The notes below the pieces were generated by a model. That model worked only from the letters and a program-made list of their open reading frames with translations. It ran no database searches and was not told the origin of the DNA. Both the position numbers and the translations under genes were made by a program. From Progne subis subis (Eukaryota > Chordata > Aves > Passeriformes > Hirundinidae), in the NCBI GenBank assembly GCA_022316685.1, contig JAKJHU010000183.1:124001-188000 (forward strand): DNA of 64,000 bases, in the 5' to 3' direction. Below, piece by piece: positions 35,431 to 50,982 of this stretch. Position 1 is the stretch's first letter. Every line of letters begins with the position of its first letter.

Positions 35431-37233
35431 CTGCAACACAAAATACCCACAGCACACATGTTAGGGTGGCTCCTGAGCAAAGGCAGGGCTCTTGAAACCC
35501 TCTCACCAAACCCTAACTCCACGGTGGCAAAGCCCATCTATTTCCCTACAAGGTGAGAGCCTGGCTGGAAGAACTCCTTGCGCTCTCTGGGATTTCCTCC
35601 ACCTCGTGTTTTGAGCAGGGAAATGAGCTGTCACCCCTTGTGTTTCCCATATCCTGGTTTACACACATGGGAATAAGGGTAAAATAAGAGGGCATCTGGC
35701 ACAGGCTGCAAAACTACCTGGGAAACCTCCCTCAAAACATCTCCTCTAGGCTTTGCAAAGTGATTCCTTCCTCCCTTGCTGCACTTCTCATTTGCCACAG
35801 TAAAAGGCTGGGAGTGTCCCATAGGGCAGAATGCAAATATCCCACCCAGATCCATCATTCCCAGCGCTGCTTCCCCACCCAAATACACCTCTCCCAAGGC
35901 CAGTTCCCCATCCTCTGACATTTTGTTCACTAAAAAATGGATGGAATTGTTCAGCATCCCCATCCTATTGGTTATTAAAGTTGTATTTAAATGAAATAAG
36001 GGGTCTGTTCCTGTGGTTTTTCACCAAAAGAACTTTTTCCCCTTCTGCCTCCTCTCTCTCCAAACTTCACAATTTTTCCTCAAAACCTACACAAGGTTGC
36101 AAACATCTCATTCCCCACATCAAGACACACTTCCCAAATTAGGTTTTTTCCACTGTAACTGCACCTCTTGAATTCTGGATGTATTCCTAGGGCAACCTGA
36201 CCTGTAATTTTGCCATTTCCCCATCCTAGGAACAACCACCAGCCAGGATAACTTTCTACAGCAGGAACTGAAGTTATTTTACCCACATCCCAAAGCGTGG
36301 ACCTGTAAATCTTTGCACACACGAGTACCTCACTTTATTGAGTGGAGTCTTTATGTGATGCTCTAAAAACAGAGCCAAGGGGGGGCTGTTCAGTGGTGAG
36401 AGATGGCTCAAGTGCTATCAGAATGCTCATGAAAGTTCCCAGTTTTTGCCACGAGGATATTAAACAGCCACAAGACATCTGCCAGAGTCAGCAGCTCGTG
36501 ACATCCAGCTGAGCTTGTGCCCCTCCACAGAGCTAATTTTTAACGGGGCATCAACCTCTGCCAGGCACTGAGCAAACCCATCCCCAAGTCTCCGCTGCCA
36601 CCACAGAGCAGGGATAGGCACCCAGACACCAAAAACGTGCCCCACACCTCCCAGCGTTATTTTTTTTCCCAACTATTTGCCACAGCAGTCCCAGATCCTC
36701 CTGCAATTGCTGCAAGTGCAGACACACAGACCTCTGCGAGAAAAATGGGATGCAATTTTTCCTTAATCTACAGAAAATCCCAACAAGGAGTTTGAATTTT
36801 CTCCTCTAACCATGTGACTGCCTTCTCCATTTTGTCCTTGGGGACGATTCCATGAGGAAGACAAGAGTACAGTTCTGGCTGGTGACTTTACAGTTTGGTG
36901 GAACCCACAGGCACTTTTAGCAGAAAGCACCTCCCTCAGCGAGGGCTGAAGCAGCAATTCCAGAGCAAGTGCAGCAGCTGAGGGTTTATTCTCCCTGAGC
37001 TTTGAAGAGCTGCTGAGCTCTTTCATTCCTAACTCAAGGAGAACTGCTCAAATCATCAGATTTATTCCCCACCCCCCTCCCCGAGTTATGACGCTGCAGG
37101 AGCTTGTAGGATCCTAGTGGAAGCGTGGGGTCACCAGAGCCAGCCCAAATCTGCACCCCCCAAGGTGTGGGGATAGTCCATCAGCACTGAGCAACCCCAG
37201 GGATCATGGAACCATGGGGATTCTCAGCCACAG

Positions 37234-37305
37234 GACAGCTCATGGAGCACAGAATGGTTGGGAAGGACCTTAAAGATCATCTCACTCCAGCCCCGGCAGG
37301 CGAGT
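37234..37305 (-). repeat. CR1 LINE tail scrap
   Basis: GAGCACAGAATGGTTGGGAAGG, CCTTAAAGATCATCTCACTCCAGCCCC. Confidence 0.7.
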
Positions 37306-38384
37306 CTGATCCTGCCAAACACAGAGGTTCCTGAGCACTGGGGCAGCTGGTGACCCTCAGCTCGAGGTGGCTGTGGGTGACAGCGACAGAGTGACCTCTC
37401 CAGCACAGCCACACGGCCCCCAGGGCTAACCCTGAACCCTGCCAGGGGCAGTTTTAGGAGAGAAAAAGCCCTCCTCCTAATTCCAGTACAACACCAGCAT
37501 GCCGAAGCCACGGCCCCAGTTCTGTGTGACACTCTCCATGGATGTAAAACCTGATACAGGAGGGCCAAAGCCAGCACTCCCTCACTTTGCCTTTTTAATT
37601 GTAAGAAAAAATGACAAAAATCTGCTGTACTTCTGAGATTCCATCTGCAGACACCGTTTTGGACACATCTCATCCAGCTTTTTGCTTTTTAATTTTCCCT
37701 TGCCCACAGATAAAACCAGCCCCTTCGCTCAGAACCACACCCCAGTAAAGCCAAACTCTCCAGAGGAACAAGGATTAAACTGCAAACAGCCCCATGGCTT
37801 TGCCCAGCTGATGAGACTATAAAAAAGCCAGAAATTCAAATTATTACCCAGGAGATAATCAGTTCTGCCTGGAATTGGGTCTTTTAAGGAATGGCTGAGG
37901 TGGCTGTAAAGTTATTCACTGCACTATTCCTAACACTGAAATATTCATTCAATCCATGTAGAAATTTTTAAGAAAACAAGGAAACTGAAATTTCCCACAT
38001 TTCAGAGCCTTATTTTGCTTGCTTAAAATAAACGAAATCCTTTTATTTGCCTGGTTACAGCTGAGCTGAACAGCTCTACATGAGAGCAAACTGATGGCTG
38101 CAACATGCAAAACCTCCCCGTTCTGTTCTGCAATCGCTTGGGAGAGAGAAAATTAAAATAAATGCAATTTTAGATCTATTTTCCAGAAGGCTGAATGAAC
38201 AATTTTTAGCCTGGCATTAGCCAATTCCCCAATTAAATGCCTAATAAATAACAGGCAGATGAAGCAATCCTACAGAGGATTATTTTGGGCTTTAAATGTT
38301 CAATTGCAGCGAGTAAATTGGTGAAACTTAGAAGGCTGAACACGTTTTTAGAGACTTTTTTCCTCTCTTGGCCACATCTAAGTT

Positions 38385-38545
38385 TTATATCTATTTTAAT
38401 ATGTGCTATGTATATATTTATATATGTTAAGTGTATATATATTACACGTATTTATATATTGTATCTATTGATATATTACATATTTTTAATATATCTTGTA
38501 TATATTTTGATACATAGTTTTATGCACGTTATGTATTTTATATAC
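38385..38545. repeat. TA-rich low-complexity tract
   Basis: Irregular TATATA, ATATTT and TATGTA runs, almost no G/C, with partial self-complementarity. Confidence 0.85.
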
Positions 38546-40017
38546 ATAAACTAAAAATGTCACCCAGTGCTCCTCAGGCTAACCAGTTTCCCAAAAATTC
38601 TGGTCTTTGCTTCTCCATGGTCATTTACTGTGTCAAAAGGGATTAGGAATTCGGGGACAAAATCGGCGTCGGGAGAGCTTGAAACTGAAAATGCAGCAAC
38701 AATCGTCCCAGGCAAAACATCATCATCTCTTCCTCAGCCTCCTCTTCCTCGCTCCTGAAATGATTTATGGATGGAGGGAAAAACCCAAAACCGCCCAAAA
38801 TCGGTGCCTGAACTTGTCTAATGCTTTTTGAAAGCAGTAGGAGGAGAGGGAAGTGCAGTCCTGGCTTCTTCCTTCTGGTTGAGGTGTTTTAAATAAAAAT
38901 CAAATGTGGAATCGAGCTCTATGTGGAATTATGGCTGTGGAGGAGACCTCAGGACAGGGGGAAAAAAATCTCAGACACAACACAACTGATGGAATCATCA
39001 GGAAAACTTTCTTGCAGTACCTTCAGAGGAAAACTCCTGCAGATAAAACATTTTTAATTTCACTAACTGCTGTTCCCGTGTAATAAGGAACCAGGCCGGA
39101 GCCTTCCCATTTCTCCTGGTCTTTAAGCTGGGTTTGCACCTGGATCAGGAGGATTGAGAGAGGCAAACAGGATTTCTGCTCACGTAGAACGTTACGGGAA
39201 ACAAATCCTGGTCCAAAAAACCCCTGCAAATTTTACAACTGTTTGTTTCTGTAACTACAGAACAACAGCGGAGACACTGGGAACATTCTGAGAAGTTCAG
39301 GGCTTTGGGAATGAACGTGCCCTGCGTTTTTCCCATTAAACTGACCCCACTTCTGCCTGACCTGTGAAATCTGGGATTGCCCACACGCTCGGGGGGTGAG
39401 CTCAGGCAAGGGATATGGAGCTGACTCTGACACAGCCACAGCTATCAGGGGGTGCAGGAGCTCCAGGCTCCCAAAAACTTCCCAAATCCCTTATCACCCC
39501 CCCACACACAAAACCAGGGCACCCCAACCTGGAGCGGGGACAGGCAGTGATTTTAGTCCCAGGTTAGGAAGGTAACAAGTGACAAAGTGCAGGGAAAAAC
39601 ACATTTTTAGCTCTTCTTCTCACTTCTGATATGTCTTGGTGGCATTAAGGGCCATCCAGAGGTCAGGAGAGTTTGGGAACCCCAAGACTGGGGAGATAAC
39701 ATTTGGAGACAGGATGAAAATCACTGATATGAGTTTCCATCTTTTTTTTTGGATGAAGCAAACCCACACTGAAACAGGTTTTCAGCATGGGGATGAGTGG
39801 TTTCACTGGGATTTATTTATTCCCTCATTTCTCTTGTTGAGGACAATTATCTCAGTTATTTTCATTTCTCAAACCCACACACTGGCTCTTCCTGAAATAC
39901 ACCAACAAAAAACGAGAAGCACACTGCTTATTTAAATCTGTTCCTTTTACACAGAGAAGGGACTTTTGTACCCTTAAAACAGGCAGGGATGTGAAGAGTT
40001 AAGGCTTGGGGGGAGGA

Positions 40018-40060
40018 AAAAAAAAAAAAAAAAAGAAAAAGAAAAAGAAAAAGAAAAAGT
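40018..40060. repeat. A run and (GAAAAA)n microsatellite
   Basis: About 17 A followed by four to five GAAAAA units. Confidence 0.9.
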
Positions 40061-41257
40061 CTATCAGTATCTTTGCCTAGCTCAAAGGATTTCCACTGAT
40101 TCCTCTCCAGACTTCAAAGCCTCACAGTTTGGCATTCGGACTGGTTTGAATTAAAGCTCAGTTCTCCACTGCGAGTTTCCAAGTTCATGGTGAAAATGCC
40201 TCCTGCTTCTGGAGTTCATTATGGCCAATTTTCTTATCTTTTCTTCATCTTCGGTTTGATCCCCAGCAAATGCAACGTGGCATTCGACGGGGTGGAATAA
40301 CAAGGTGCTGCCTTGAAGGCATGTATTGTCTCAAGGGGCTAAAGCAAGAAAAGAAGGGGAAAAAAATAGGATATATGACCCATTCCCTTCACTTTCTAAC
40401 TCTCGGGGGACTATAAATTGCAAACTTCAAAGTGTTCTTTTACATTAAAATCAATAGAAAGATTCAGGGGGTGGGGGGGGAAAAATGTTTTTCAAAGGAG
40501 CTGGGTAAGATTTAAAAAGGTCACTTGATAATGTATTGTCACGGCCAAACTTGGCATAGGATGAAAAAAAAGCTTCTCGTTTAACCGACGGTTAAACTGA
40601 AGGTGTGCAGGCTCTGGGAGGAGCATCCCTCAGCTCTCCCAAAATAAGGGCCGTGACCAGTTCCAAAGGCTGTTCCCTAAATAGCTGCAATGTCCAGGCA
40701 AGCAGACCCCAGGAAGAGCTGGCAAAGGCCTCACGATGCAGCCCTGAGCCTTTTCCAGGAGCCTGGAAACTCAATTTGTATTTAATGTCCCTGTGTCCCC
40801 AGCTCCAGGCGCTCTGGCTGATGAGATCCACCCTGGGAACTGCTGGCACAGCCAGGCTTCCCCTCAGGAGCAAAGTGCTGCCTTCCTGGGCCAGGAGTGA
40901 CACAATGGCAGTGATCTGGTGTCATTTGAGACTGTGTACGTTCTACGAGGGCTTTCTGATGGCACAGTGAAGAGGGGGGAAAAGGCGTTTTTTGCTCAGC
41001 ATAACAGGACATAGCAGAGAAGAGCAGAAAATAGCGCTCCCGGATTTAATGCCGTCCCACGGGGATGATACTCCAGAAATTCATGTCCCATACTCTGGCA
41101 AGTGTGTGTCTGCCCGAATTCAGGCCCCCCGAGGTGCAGTAAACCCTCTGTGAGGACAGAAAACCACTTCAGCTTGTTAAAGGAGAGGCCAGGTGGACCC
41201 ATGGCACAGGGGAGCCAGGGGGTGAGACAGGGGTGAGACAGGACAGCGTCTAAGAAA

Positions 41258-41447
41258 AATCAGGGAATGGTTTGGGTGGGAAAGACACCTGAAGTTCATC
41301 CAAGTGCCACTCCTGCCATGGGCAGGGACACCTTCCACTGTCCCAGGCTGCTCCAAGCCCCAGTGTCCAACCTGGCCTTGGGCACTGCCAGGGACCCAAG
41401 GGGCAGCCACAGCTGCTCTGGGCACCCTGTGCCAGGGCCTCTCTTGG
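41258..41447 (-). repeat. CR1 LINE 3' fragment
   Basis: AGGGAATGGTTTGGGTGGG, CCATGGGCAGGGACACCTTCC, GGCTGCTCCAAGCCCCAGTG, GGGCAGCCACAGCTGCTCTGG. It ends about 120 bp from the donor of the exon at 41567-41665. Confidence 0.9.
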
Positions 41448-41566
41448 ACGAGTAATATTAAAATTTTAAAAGCTTATCAAAAGCAAAATCAAGGAGGATG
41501 GCACAAGGAGAAAGAAATCCAGCTGAGGTGCAAAATATGTTTGTGAGAGAGAAAATTCAGTAGTAC

Positions 41567-41665
41567 CTGAAGGCAGTTAAATATTCCGTGTCTCCCATGG
41601 GCGGATCCAGGCCACCAGTAAATGCCATGTTAACATTGAAACCAACTCCTGCTCCCTGTGCCAAC
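41567..41665 (-). CDS. HDAC4: HDAC4 exon with a one-base frame problem
   Basis: The homologous acceptor is TTTTCCAG before GTTGGCACAGGGAGCAGG; the donor is TTC AG|GTACTA. The body reads [29 protein letters not shown] and joins the next exon cleanly. The upstream exon ends in phase 0 (GAT GAG|), so this exon must have a length of 2 modulo 3. From the homologous acceptor it is 99 bp, one too many. The surplus looks like an extra G in the ACAGGGAGC run (plus-strand CCC at 41654-41656). Read from that acceptor, the frame would close after about a dozen residues. Using the internal CACAG (exon 41567-41655, 89 bp) restores phase and drops the equivalent of V-G-T. Either the assembly has an indel or the acceptor has shifted. 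The family assignment is not in doubt. Confidence 0.85.
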
Positions 41666-44259
<2,594 letters not shown>

Positions 44260-44347
44260 CCAGTCCACGATGAGGATTTTGCTCACGTTGAGTCTTTGCT
44301 GAAGCAGCTTGGCTGCAATTGCCACAGAGTTAAAATAGCAGAAACCC
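44260..44347 (-). CDS. HDAC4: HDAC4 exon GFCYFNS
   Basis: 88 bp, acceptor CTTCCAG (completing the split Met codon AT|G), donor TGG|GTGAGT. It reads [35 protein letters not shown] is a core deacetylase loop, and ILIVDW is the beta strand that leads into DVHHG in the next exon. Confidence 0.98.
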
Positions 44348-44836
44348 CTGGAAGGGGAGACAAGAGGAAAAGAGAGTTGTTAATTACAGCTTCCCATGGT
44401 CCCAGTGCATCCAGAACCTAGATGGAACGCAGGAGGGAGTTCCTTCTGCTCTCACTCTTCTTTCCTCCCTGGAAGCATGGAAAGGCTTGTGTTGAGAGAG
44501 GCCTTGAAGCTCATCTCATTCCATGGGCAGGGACACCTTCCAGTAGATTAATTTCCCATTGGAAGTGCTGTACTCCAGCAGCAGGCTCTAGGGAAACAGG
44601 GAATGTCCCACACTTGCCCAAAGCCACTGCTGATCCGTGCTAGAAAACACCCCCCAAAAGCACTAAGAAGGATCTTACCCTGCTCCAGAGAATCTGGGGA
44701 GCTTTGAGCAGCACACACCTCATCTAGCAATACACAGAAATTCCATAGTGATAACCTAATGGAATTCCTTTGGAATTTCCAGCTGTGGATCCCCCAACAA
44801 AGGAGCCCGGATGAAGCCAATGAACCCCATACTCAC
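44348..44836 (-). other. HDAC4 intron with a CR1 scrap
   Basis: 489 bp, containing the CR1 piece at 44498-44550. Confidence 0.8.
44498..44550 (-). repeat. CR1 LINE scrap
   Basis: CCTTGAAGCTCATCTCATTCCATGGGCAGGGACACCTTCCAGTAG, shortened between the two halves. Confidence 0.65.
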
Positions 44837-44892
44837 ATGGGTGTGCTCTCCTCCGCATGGTGACCTGGGGGCCGGACAACAGCAAATCCATT
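44837..44892 (-). CDS. HDAC4: HDAC4 micro-exon with catalytic PGHHAEE
   Basis: 56 bp, acceptor TGTGCAG, donor CCC AT|GTGAGT. It reads NGFAVVRPPGHHAEESTP. The paired His (human H802/H803) are the general acid/base residues of the deacetylase site. Confidence 0.98.
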
Positions 44893-45130
44893 CTGCACAC
44901 AAAAAAGGAGGAAAGAAAAAGGTCAGGGGGACAAGGATGGACACAGGGGTTGCAGCCAGAAGTCTTAATCCCGCTTGGGAACTCTGGAGTTGCTCTTGAT
45001 GGTTTCCTCACAAGGTCACAGCAGTGGATGATGCTCTCCCTCGTTGCAGAGGGGGAAAAGGTCCTAGAGTTGCTGTATGGCAGAGCCCTGAGCAGAGCCC
45101 TGCACAGAGCACAGCTGAGGGTTGTTTTCA

Positions 45131-45292
<162 letters not shown>

Positions 45293-45377
45293 TCAAGAGA
45301 CCCCTGTCTTATAAAGACATCACTCACAGAGAGTGATAGGACAAAGGCAATGGCTTTCAACTGAAAATAAAGGGGTT

Positions 45378-45602
45378 TATTTCAGATATTGGGAAGGAAT
45401 TCTTCCCTGTGAGGGTTGGGAGGCCCTGGCACAGGGTGCCCAGAGGAGCTGTGGGTGCCCCTGGATCCCTGGAAGTGTCCAAGGCCAGGCTGGAGCAACC
45501 TGGGCTAATGGAAGGTGTCCCTGACCATGGCAGAGGATGGACTGAAATGGTCTTTAAGGTCCTTTCCAACCCAAACCATTCCATGATTCTGTGACCACGG
45601 AA
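45378..45602 (+). repeat. CR1 LINE 3' fragment
   Basis: GATATTGGGAAGGAATTCTTCC, GGCCCTGGCACAGGGTGCCC, CTGGAAGTGTCCAAGGCCAGG, CCAACCCAAACCATTCCATGATTCTGTG, a near-complete 3' tail. Confidence 0.93.
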
Positions 45603-48600
45603 CCAGCATTTAACTGCTGCAGGAAACTGATCCCAGACAAAATAAAAAAGGTTTATGAAATAATTCAATGACTCTCTAAAATAATAAAAAAAATCCACAA
45701 TAAAGAGGGATGTTTGGTGTTGGGCATTTAAATAACAACTGCCCAGGAGTGACAGCAGCTTCCCTGGGGAACCACAAGCTCACCCACCCTGACAACAGAC
45801 CTTCAGCATCCCATGCTGACTACACAGGTTTGCTCCAATGCTAAAGATTCAATAGAAACACCGTATTTCTCCCCCTGCAAATGTGGAAAGAGGCCACAGG
45901 CAAGGCAAAGCACCCTGCAGGCAGGCCCATGTTGCTGTTATTCCAGATAACGTGTCACCAGATAAACGGGACATTCTTCACTGGGAAGGATCACCAGCTA
46001 TTTTTCACATATTACTCTGCCCCCAGTGTATTTATGGAAACAATATCAAAAAGCAGAAATGGGAGAAGTAAAAGATCATTTGTTGTGCCTGGCTCACTGA
46101 GCAGTGAGGAGACACAAGAGGCCCCACAGAGGACTGATCCAGCCTCCTTCCATGCTGAACCCATGACTGGAAATCATTCCAGCTCTGTGATCGTGGATCG
46201 CTTCTGGTAGCATCCACCTTGAGGATGCTTTGGAAGCCACAATGAACTAGGAAAGCACTTGAAGAACACCAAAAAGCCTCTGGGGGATGCCAGTGCATTG
46301 TGGGAGAGCCCTGCAGTGACTATTTGTGGCCTCAGGGCTCCTCTGAACCCCGGTAAGTTTGGGCAGTAACAAGGGAACAGCAGCAGGATGGCGTCTGAGT
46401 TACACACACCAGCTCCAGGAGTCCTGGATCAGGACTGCACACATGCAGATGATGGGACATGACCAGGTCTCTCCAAAAGCCCCTGAAGAGGTGGGAAGAA
46501 GGCCAAGCTGCTTCTCCTCCCCACTGAACAGCACACTGGTGGCTCTGTGAGGGTCCATCTTCAGCCTCCTGTCACTGGATCTGACCCCACGAGTGCAACA
46601 ACCCCATCTCTGGGCATATCTAACCCATCCTCGAGGAACCCTAACCCATTTTTTTTGGTCTTCAGAAGAAAATACCTCAGGACACTAACAGGGAAGAGCT
46701 TCCCCTCATGCCTGTACACAGTGACTTTCAGAGCTCCTTCCATGGACCCTCTTCCTTCCCTGTGAGGCATCAGAGGAATGGAAATACAAAATTCCCAAAC
46801 TGACATGTCCTAAGGGGCCAACAGACCCTCAGATGGCTGCTGGGGCCAGTTTTTCCCATAAAACAGACAGGATTCTTCAGTGCCAGAGCCAAGCACTGCC
46901 ACATTCAGCCCTGCCAGGAAGATTCCAGGAAGAATGTCCAAAATGAAACCCAAGGAGTTTTTCCTTCCTCATAATAAAAATTACAATTCCTTTACAATTA
47001 TTTCCTTCCTTTAAGGAAAACTTGAGGTTTTTTTATTAATATCCACAATGAGACTCCTATTCATCCTATAAATTCCTCCTACTCACACTGTAAACTTTCC
47101 TATCCACTAATGTGCAGCTATCTCAGAATTAAATGAGCACCTTACAAAAGATTTCATTATTCTACTGATTTAGCTGAAAAACTACACAGGTAAGAAATCA
47201 AGCACCAGGACAAGCAGACACAGGTTGTACCAGGGCTTCAGACCTTGCAAAGCGAAGGAGTTTTACTCTTCCCTTACAGAGGACGACACCCCACGGTGTC
47301 TCCTCCTGTTCTCAATTAAATAATCCTCACATTCTGTTCCTCTGACTCGCTAATTAGTTCCTCCTCATTTCCATCCCACGGAAGTCCTTTCCATGCTATC
47401 TGCTCTGCAAGAACTTACTTTGCTTGAACAGTTAAAACTGATGATATGCTCTAATCCAAGTCCTTGCACCCCAAAATAGAATCACCCTACTCTGGAGAAG
47501 ATCAACAACACAAACACCTCTGGAGTTTTTAGAACACATGCAGAAAAATTATGCAGATCTTCAGATATTTTTAGAATGCGCGTAGCAAAACACTACACAG
47601 GAAAGAAAACAAATTTATCAGCTATCCTAAAATGGAGCATTTGAGTGTTTTGGAGAATCTGGATGCAAGTGTGCTGGGATGGTCTTGCAGATTTTCAAAG
47701 CCTTAACTCCTTTCTCCCAAAACCTTCTTCCAATTACCCTGGATTAGGGAAGGCCGTGGTGCGTGGAAGTCAGACGTTGAAAAAGGGTTGTGAGCTGCAG
47801 AGGAGCGAAGCTGAGCAAAATTCCCAAGTGATCAGCAAAAATAAATGAGTGATGTTTCACTCAGAGCTCACATCTGTTGATTTCCGTGCTTCTGTGCTTT
47901 CTTTCTTCCTCTCCTGCTAGGACCAGACAGCTGCGGAAGCGAGGAGGATTGTCAGCCATGGGAAGGCTTCTTGGGATAAACCAAGAAGGAAAAAGAGTTT
48001 CCAAGCACCTGGGAACAAATTTACCCTTTCTCTCCTTGATTTCAAGTCATTGAGAGTGAGTTTTTTAATTTAAAGAGAGAGCTTGAAAGGTGTTATGAGA
48101 TGCAGGGATTTGCTCTGAACTGTTTTCCTGCTGCTTCACTCCAAGAGCACCAGGAGTGTTTGGACAATGCTCTCCGGGATGCACAGGGTAGGATTGTTGG
48201 GGTGTCTGTGCAGGGACAGGGCTTGGATCAATTATCCCTGTGGGTGCTTTCAACTCTGGATATTCTGCGATTCACTCTCTTGCCTGTCCTTCGTCTTGCT
48301 CATTGTTGAGGACAACTCATGCCTGCTCAAGTTCCATCCTCTGTCCTGAGGCAAAACAGCTCTCCAGGGGCTTCTCCCCCAAAAAACTGCCCTGCACCCC
48401 CCTCCAGACCCATGCTTCCTTTTCATCTATGCAGCATCCCCAAAGGAAGAGAGCCACACTTGATTGCCTGCAGGAAAACAACCTGGTTTCAAAGTTTCCC
48501 AGCCCACAATTTCATGTAACACTCTCAGCTCCTGAGTTCCAATCATCAGCCATCATTCCATTTTATCCTGCTCCAGGATAAATCCAAAGGAAGACCCTTC

Positions 48601-48689
48601 CTACTTTATTCTACTGATTTTTAAATTATTTTTTTTCCTTTCCTTTTGACTTTAAGATGCCATGTTCGTCCTCTGAAAAATATGTGGCA

Positions 48690-48790
48690 AACGACAGGGA
48701 ATGGCTTCCCACTGAGAGAGGCAGGGTGAGGTGGGACACTGGGAAGGAATTCTTCCCTGGGAGGGTGGGGAGGCCCTGGCACAGGTTCTG
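48690..48790 (+). repeat. CR1 LINE fragment, 3' tail missing
   Basis: ACAGGGAATGGCTTCCCACTG, GGAAGGAATTCTTCCCTGGG, GGCCCTGGCACAGG, then it stops abruptly. Confidence 0.85.
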
Positions 48791-50204
48791 CTGACAGGAT
48801 TGCTAAAGCACTGCACTGAAGTCAGCAAATATTCAATATTAAGAGTCTGTGGAGACAGCCAAGCAGCAAGCACCATCTTTATTGGGAGCATATCACGAAT
48901 ACCAGCACTGAGGCGTTTCCTGCCCTGATTTGGGGTTTAATGCAAGACTTCTGGGCCCGTGCTGGGCTCAGACACTGTCTCTACTTGTTACCATTCAGTC
49001 TTCATTTGCAAATGATAATTTTTTTTTTTTGCTTTGAATGGCATGCCTGACTGCAGGGCAGAGTAAATCCAAACCTTTCAAGCTCTGGCCAAAAATTTGC
49101 CATGAATTAGGCGACTGCAGCATATTTACAATACAAAATAAAATATCTCCACGAGTGGCGGTACGAATAAACGACGATTATTCTCTTTTTCTTTTTTTTT
49201 TTTTTTTCTGATGGGATAATTTTCAAAGCAGCGATTTTGCAAAGACTCAGGAAGAAAACAATTTTGTTTCATTTCCATAACAGAATCCAGACCTTGAAAA
49301 TTCAACCTCATGAGCTACAATTATGCAGCAGAACTACCACTGTGAATTTTCAAACACAATGCCTTTTATTGTCTCTTCTCATTCTTTTTCCCTTCCTGTT
49401 CGCCACGATTTTCTGTCCTGTCACCCTCCACAGAAACATTGCAGCAGAAAGTCTGACTTGAAAGGGAAACTTCTAAGCTTTCAGGCTTCAAAGGAAAACG
49501 AGAAAACCTTCAAAACAAGGTGTTTGGGGTTTTTTCAGCTTTATGGGAACAAACAACAGCAAAAACCCTGATTATATGGAAATTTGACAGCTGAAAAGTA
49601 TCGCTCAGCTTTCCCATGAGGGATGGAGGGGTATTTTAGTCACCTCCTGGAGAATCCACGTGGATTATCCTGGAGGTGGAGAATAAAAGATGCCAAATGC
49701 TGTTTCATTCCAGGGCAGCAATGCAGCAAACTTGCTATTCACAGGAATATGTACATTCCCAAAAAACTGTTCTGTTTTTTTGTGGCCACGTTTCCCACCT
49801 GCTGTAGGAGGCAGGCAACTCTAGAGCCCCGAGACTGACGACACAACAGCTCCACAGCACGAGCACGTCCTGCTTTCCACAGAGCAGAAAAACCACTTTG
49901 GGATGCAAGGGCTGCTTCCAAACACAGCAAGCCCTTCACCGTTAAATACCCCTGCCTGGGAAATGCGAGTTTTTCCTCCTAAACGTGCCTCTGCATGTCA
50001 CACACTCCTGGGCTCTCCAGAACAGCTCCAAAATCCTCATGCTGCTTTTGAAGAAATGCACGTGAGGCCGAGGCACCCCGTGCCCCAGGCAGCATCTGGC
50101 TGCAATTACCCGGCCGACGGAATTCGAAACAGCAATTTTTGGTACCGAGGGCACCGGGAGAGAACAAACAGGACATTATTTACACATTAAAGGGAGTTAC
50201 TCAC

Positions 50205-50251
50205 CCCGACACCACCGCAAGGCAGCCTGACAAACATCGACGTTAGGGAAC
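50205..50251 (-). CDS. HDAC4: HDAC4 exon with structural-zinc Cys
   Basis: 47 bp, acceptor CCGACAG, donor GTC GGG|GTGAGT. It reads G-SLTSMFVRLPCGGVG. The Cys (human C751) is a ligand of the second, structural zinc that is specific to class IIa enzymes and that pairs with the Cys/His cluster in the exon at 54954-55087. Confidence 0.97.
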
Positions 50252-50867
50252 CTGTCGGGGGGAGGACACAAGAAATTCACTTTGTGAGTCAAGAAGTCAG
50301 AGGTCACCAGATTCTGGGGCCAATTTTGTGGCAATTCCGCAATCTTTCTGAGCACAGAAACACAGACTGGGGATTTTCCTCCTATTTTCAGCCAGCCCTT
50401 TTACAACTCTCACACACACACACACACAGAGTGTGCACACTCGGGCTCCTATAAAAAAGCTCTCTATAAATCACTCATTTTTAGGCAAGATTTGGGAGTT
50501 GTCTGATATTTCGAGACTATATAAGGAAGATGCCACCAACAATTACTCAGCCTGTCTTCTCAGAGGAGCACTTTAACCCCTTCCCACTGAGGGAGGACAT
50601 GAAATCACAAAACCACGCCAATTATCACTCATCTGCAGTTACTAAATGACTTCGGAGAACACAGGCTTCATAAAAGAGGAAGACAGAAAAATAAACCAGT
50701 GGCAAGCAAAGAAAAAACATGTGTTTTGACTGAAATAGCAAAACCAACAAGGAGAATTTGAGAAAAATTGAGAAAACCATCTCCAGGGCTAATTTTGGAT
50801 CTGTAGGAAACGTAACATCACTTTCTGGGTTTGTGTGTGAGCAAATTATCCTCCATGCAGAATTCCG

Positions 50868-50982
50868 TGGGGCCCTGAGCAACCTGGTCTGGTGGAAGGT
50901 GTTCCTGCCCATGGCAGGGGCTGGAATGGGGTGAGCTTCAAGGTCCATTCCCCACCCAAACCATTTGGGATTGTGTTACTGA
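50868..50982 (+). repeat. CR1 LINE tail
   Basis: GAGCAACCTGGTCTGGTGGAAGG, CCTGCCCATGGCAGGGGC, CCCAAACCATTTGGGATTGTG. Confidence 0.85.

Larger units (their letters stand above)
35431..41566 (-). other. HDAC4 intron, the longest complete one here
   Basis: 6,136 bp. Contains two CR1 pieces (37234-37305, 41258-41445), a TA-rich tract (about 38385-38545), an A/GAAAAA microsatellite (40018-40060) and a long repeat-poor AT-rich block (about 37800-38340). Confidence 0.8.

Noticed and set aside
50205..50251. The 47-bp HDAC4 exon as a possible alternative or lost exon
   Set aside because: Its phases fit both neighbours and it carries the conserved structural-zinc Cys, so it is a normal constitutive exon.
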